The notes below the pieces were generated by a model. The model had not been told where the DNA came from. It did not search any database and worked only from the letters and a program-made list of their open reading frames with translations. From Actinobacillus seminis (GTDB taxonomy: Bacteria > Pseudomonadota > Gammaproteobacteria > Enterobacterales > Pasteurellaceae), in assembly GCF_002263215.1 (NCBI RefSeq), contig NZ_NLFK01000001.1:124001-188000 (forward strand): DNA of 64,000 nt. The letters are read 5' to 3'. Below are positions 63,873-64,000 of the stretch, piece after piece (positions within the stretch are counted from its first letter, which is position 1; each line of letters opens with the position of its first letter). The translations under genes and the position numbers were made by a program.

Positions 63873-64000
63873 TGCGACCACCTAATTGGGTTTGATAGAT
63901 AGTTAAGGTCTAATTACTAAAATCCGTATATTGCTACATACGAACCGCTTTATTTACCGTTTTGAACTGAATTCAAGGACAACGTTAATCGGATTACTTT

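Overview
The window is chromosomal DNA from a member of the Pasteurellaceae. The strongest sign is the Hin-type DNA uptake signal sequence (USS) AAGTGCGGT and its complement, which I count close to 40 times by eye, often followed by A or T runs. Gene order (slt-trpR-mtgA, mepM next to znuCB, lpxL next to hldE, recJ-dsbC-prfB-lysS) and an IS1016-type element agree with the Haemophilus/Aggregatibacter/Pasteurella branch. I cannot name the species.

Layout. 1-0.2 kb: 3' end of tilS. 0.2-6.2 kb: valS and holC on the minus strand, separated by an accessory cassette: a broken secreted ClpP-like protein, a zeta-toxin-like ATPase, a 56-residue small protein and a Fic protein. 6.4-17.5 kb: housekeeping genes fumC, argG, a yeeZ-like gene, purC, prfC, lpxL, hldE and mdh, with a candidate CRP-controlled small RNA between hldE and mdh. 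17.6-24 kb: mepM, znuCB, amtB-glnK and metF. 24-31.2 kb is the poorest-quality and most accessory part: a DUF945/YdgA-like gene broken by homopolymer shifts and by residual sequencing linker, trhP, a second candidate small RNA, a multi-frameshifted DnaJ-type zinc-finger membrane protein, an IS1016-like element and a truncated TRAP permease. 31.3-37.1 kb: queA, tgt, yajC, secD, secF. 37.2-41.2 kb: slt, trpR, mtgA, ydfG. 41.2-47.9 kb: mtnN, a DsbA-like gene, recJ and dsbC on minus, then prfB (with its programmed frameshift) and lysS on plus. 47.9-52.6 kb: a decayed ygiW-qseB locus surrounding tenA and its TPP riboswitch, an aminotransferase, and a frameshifted phosphoethanolamine-transferase-like sulfatase. 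52.9-57.5 kb: glyA, purD, purH. 57.7-63.9 kb: sucABCD.

Regulation can be read from the DNA at several places: tandem ARG boxes before argG, PurR boxes before purH and purC, MetR boxes before metF and glyA, a TrpR operator overlapping the slt stop codon, a QseB-type direct repeat before ygiW, CRP sites before fumC and the mdh-proximal RNA, a TPP riboswitch for tenA, and the RF2 UGA frameshift. Several intergenic terminators are made from inverted USS pairs.

Quality warning. About 19 apparent frameshifts, mostly in or next to homopolymers, hit genes that should be intact (recJ, znuC). A piece of loxP-type mate-pair linker lies at 24812-24840 beside an A run. This is the error pattern of 454-type sequencing, so most 'pseudogenes' here may be intact in the organism. 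The most biologically interesting items are the holC-fic-small ORF-zeta-like operon and the two candidate small RNAs.
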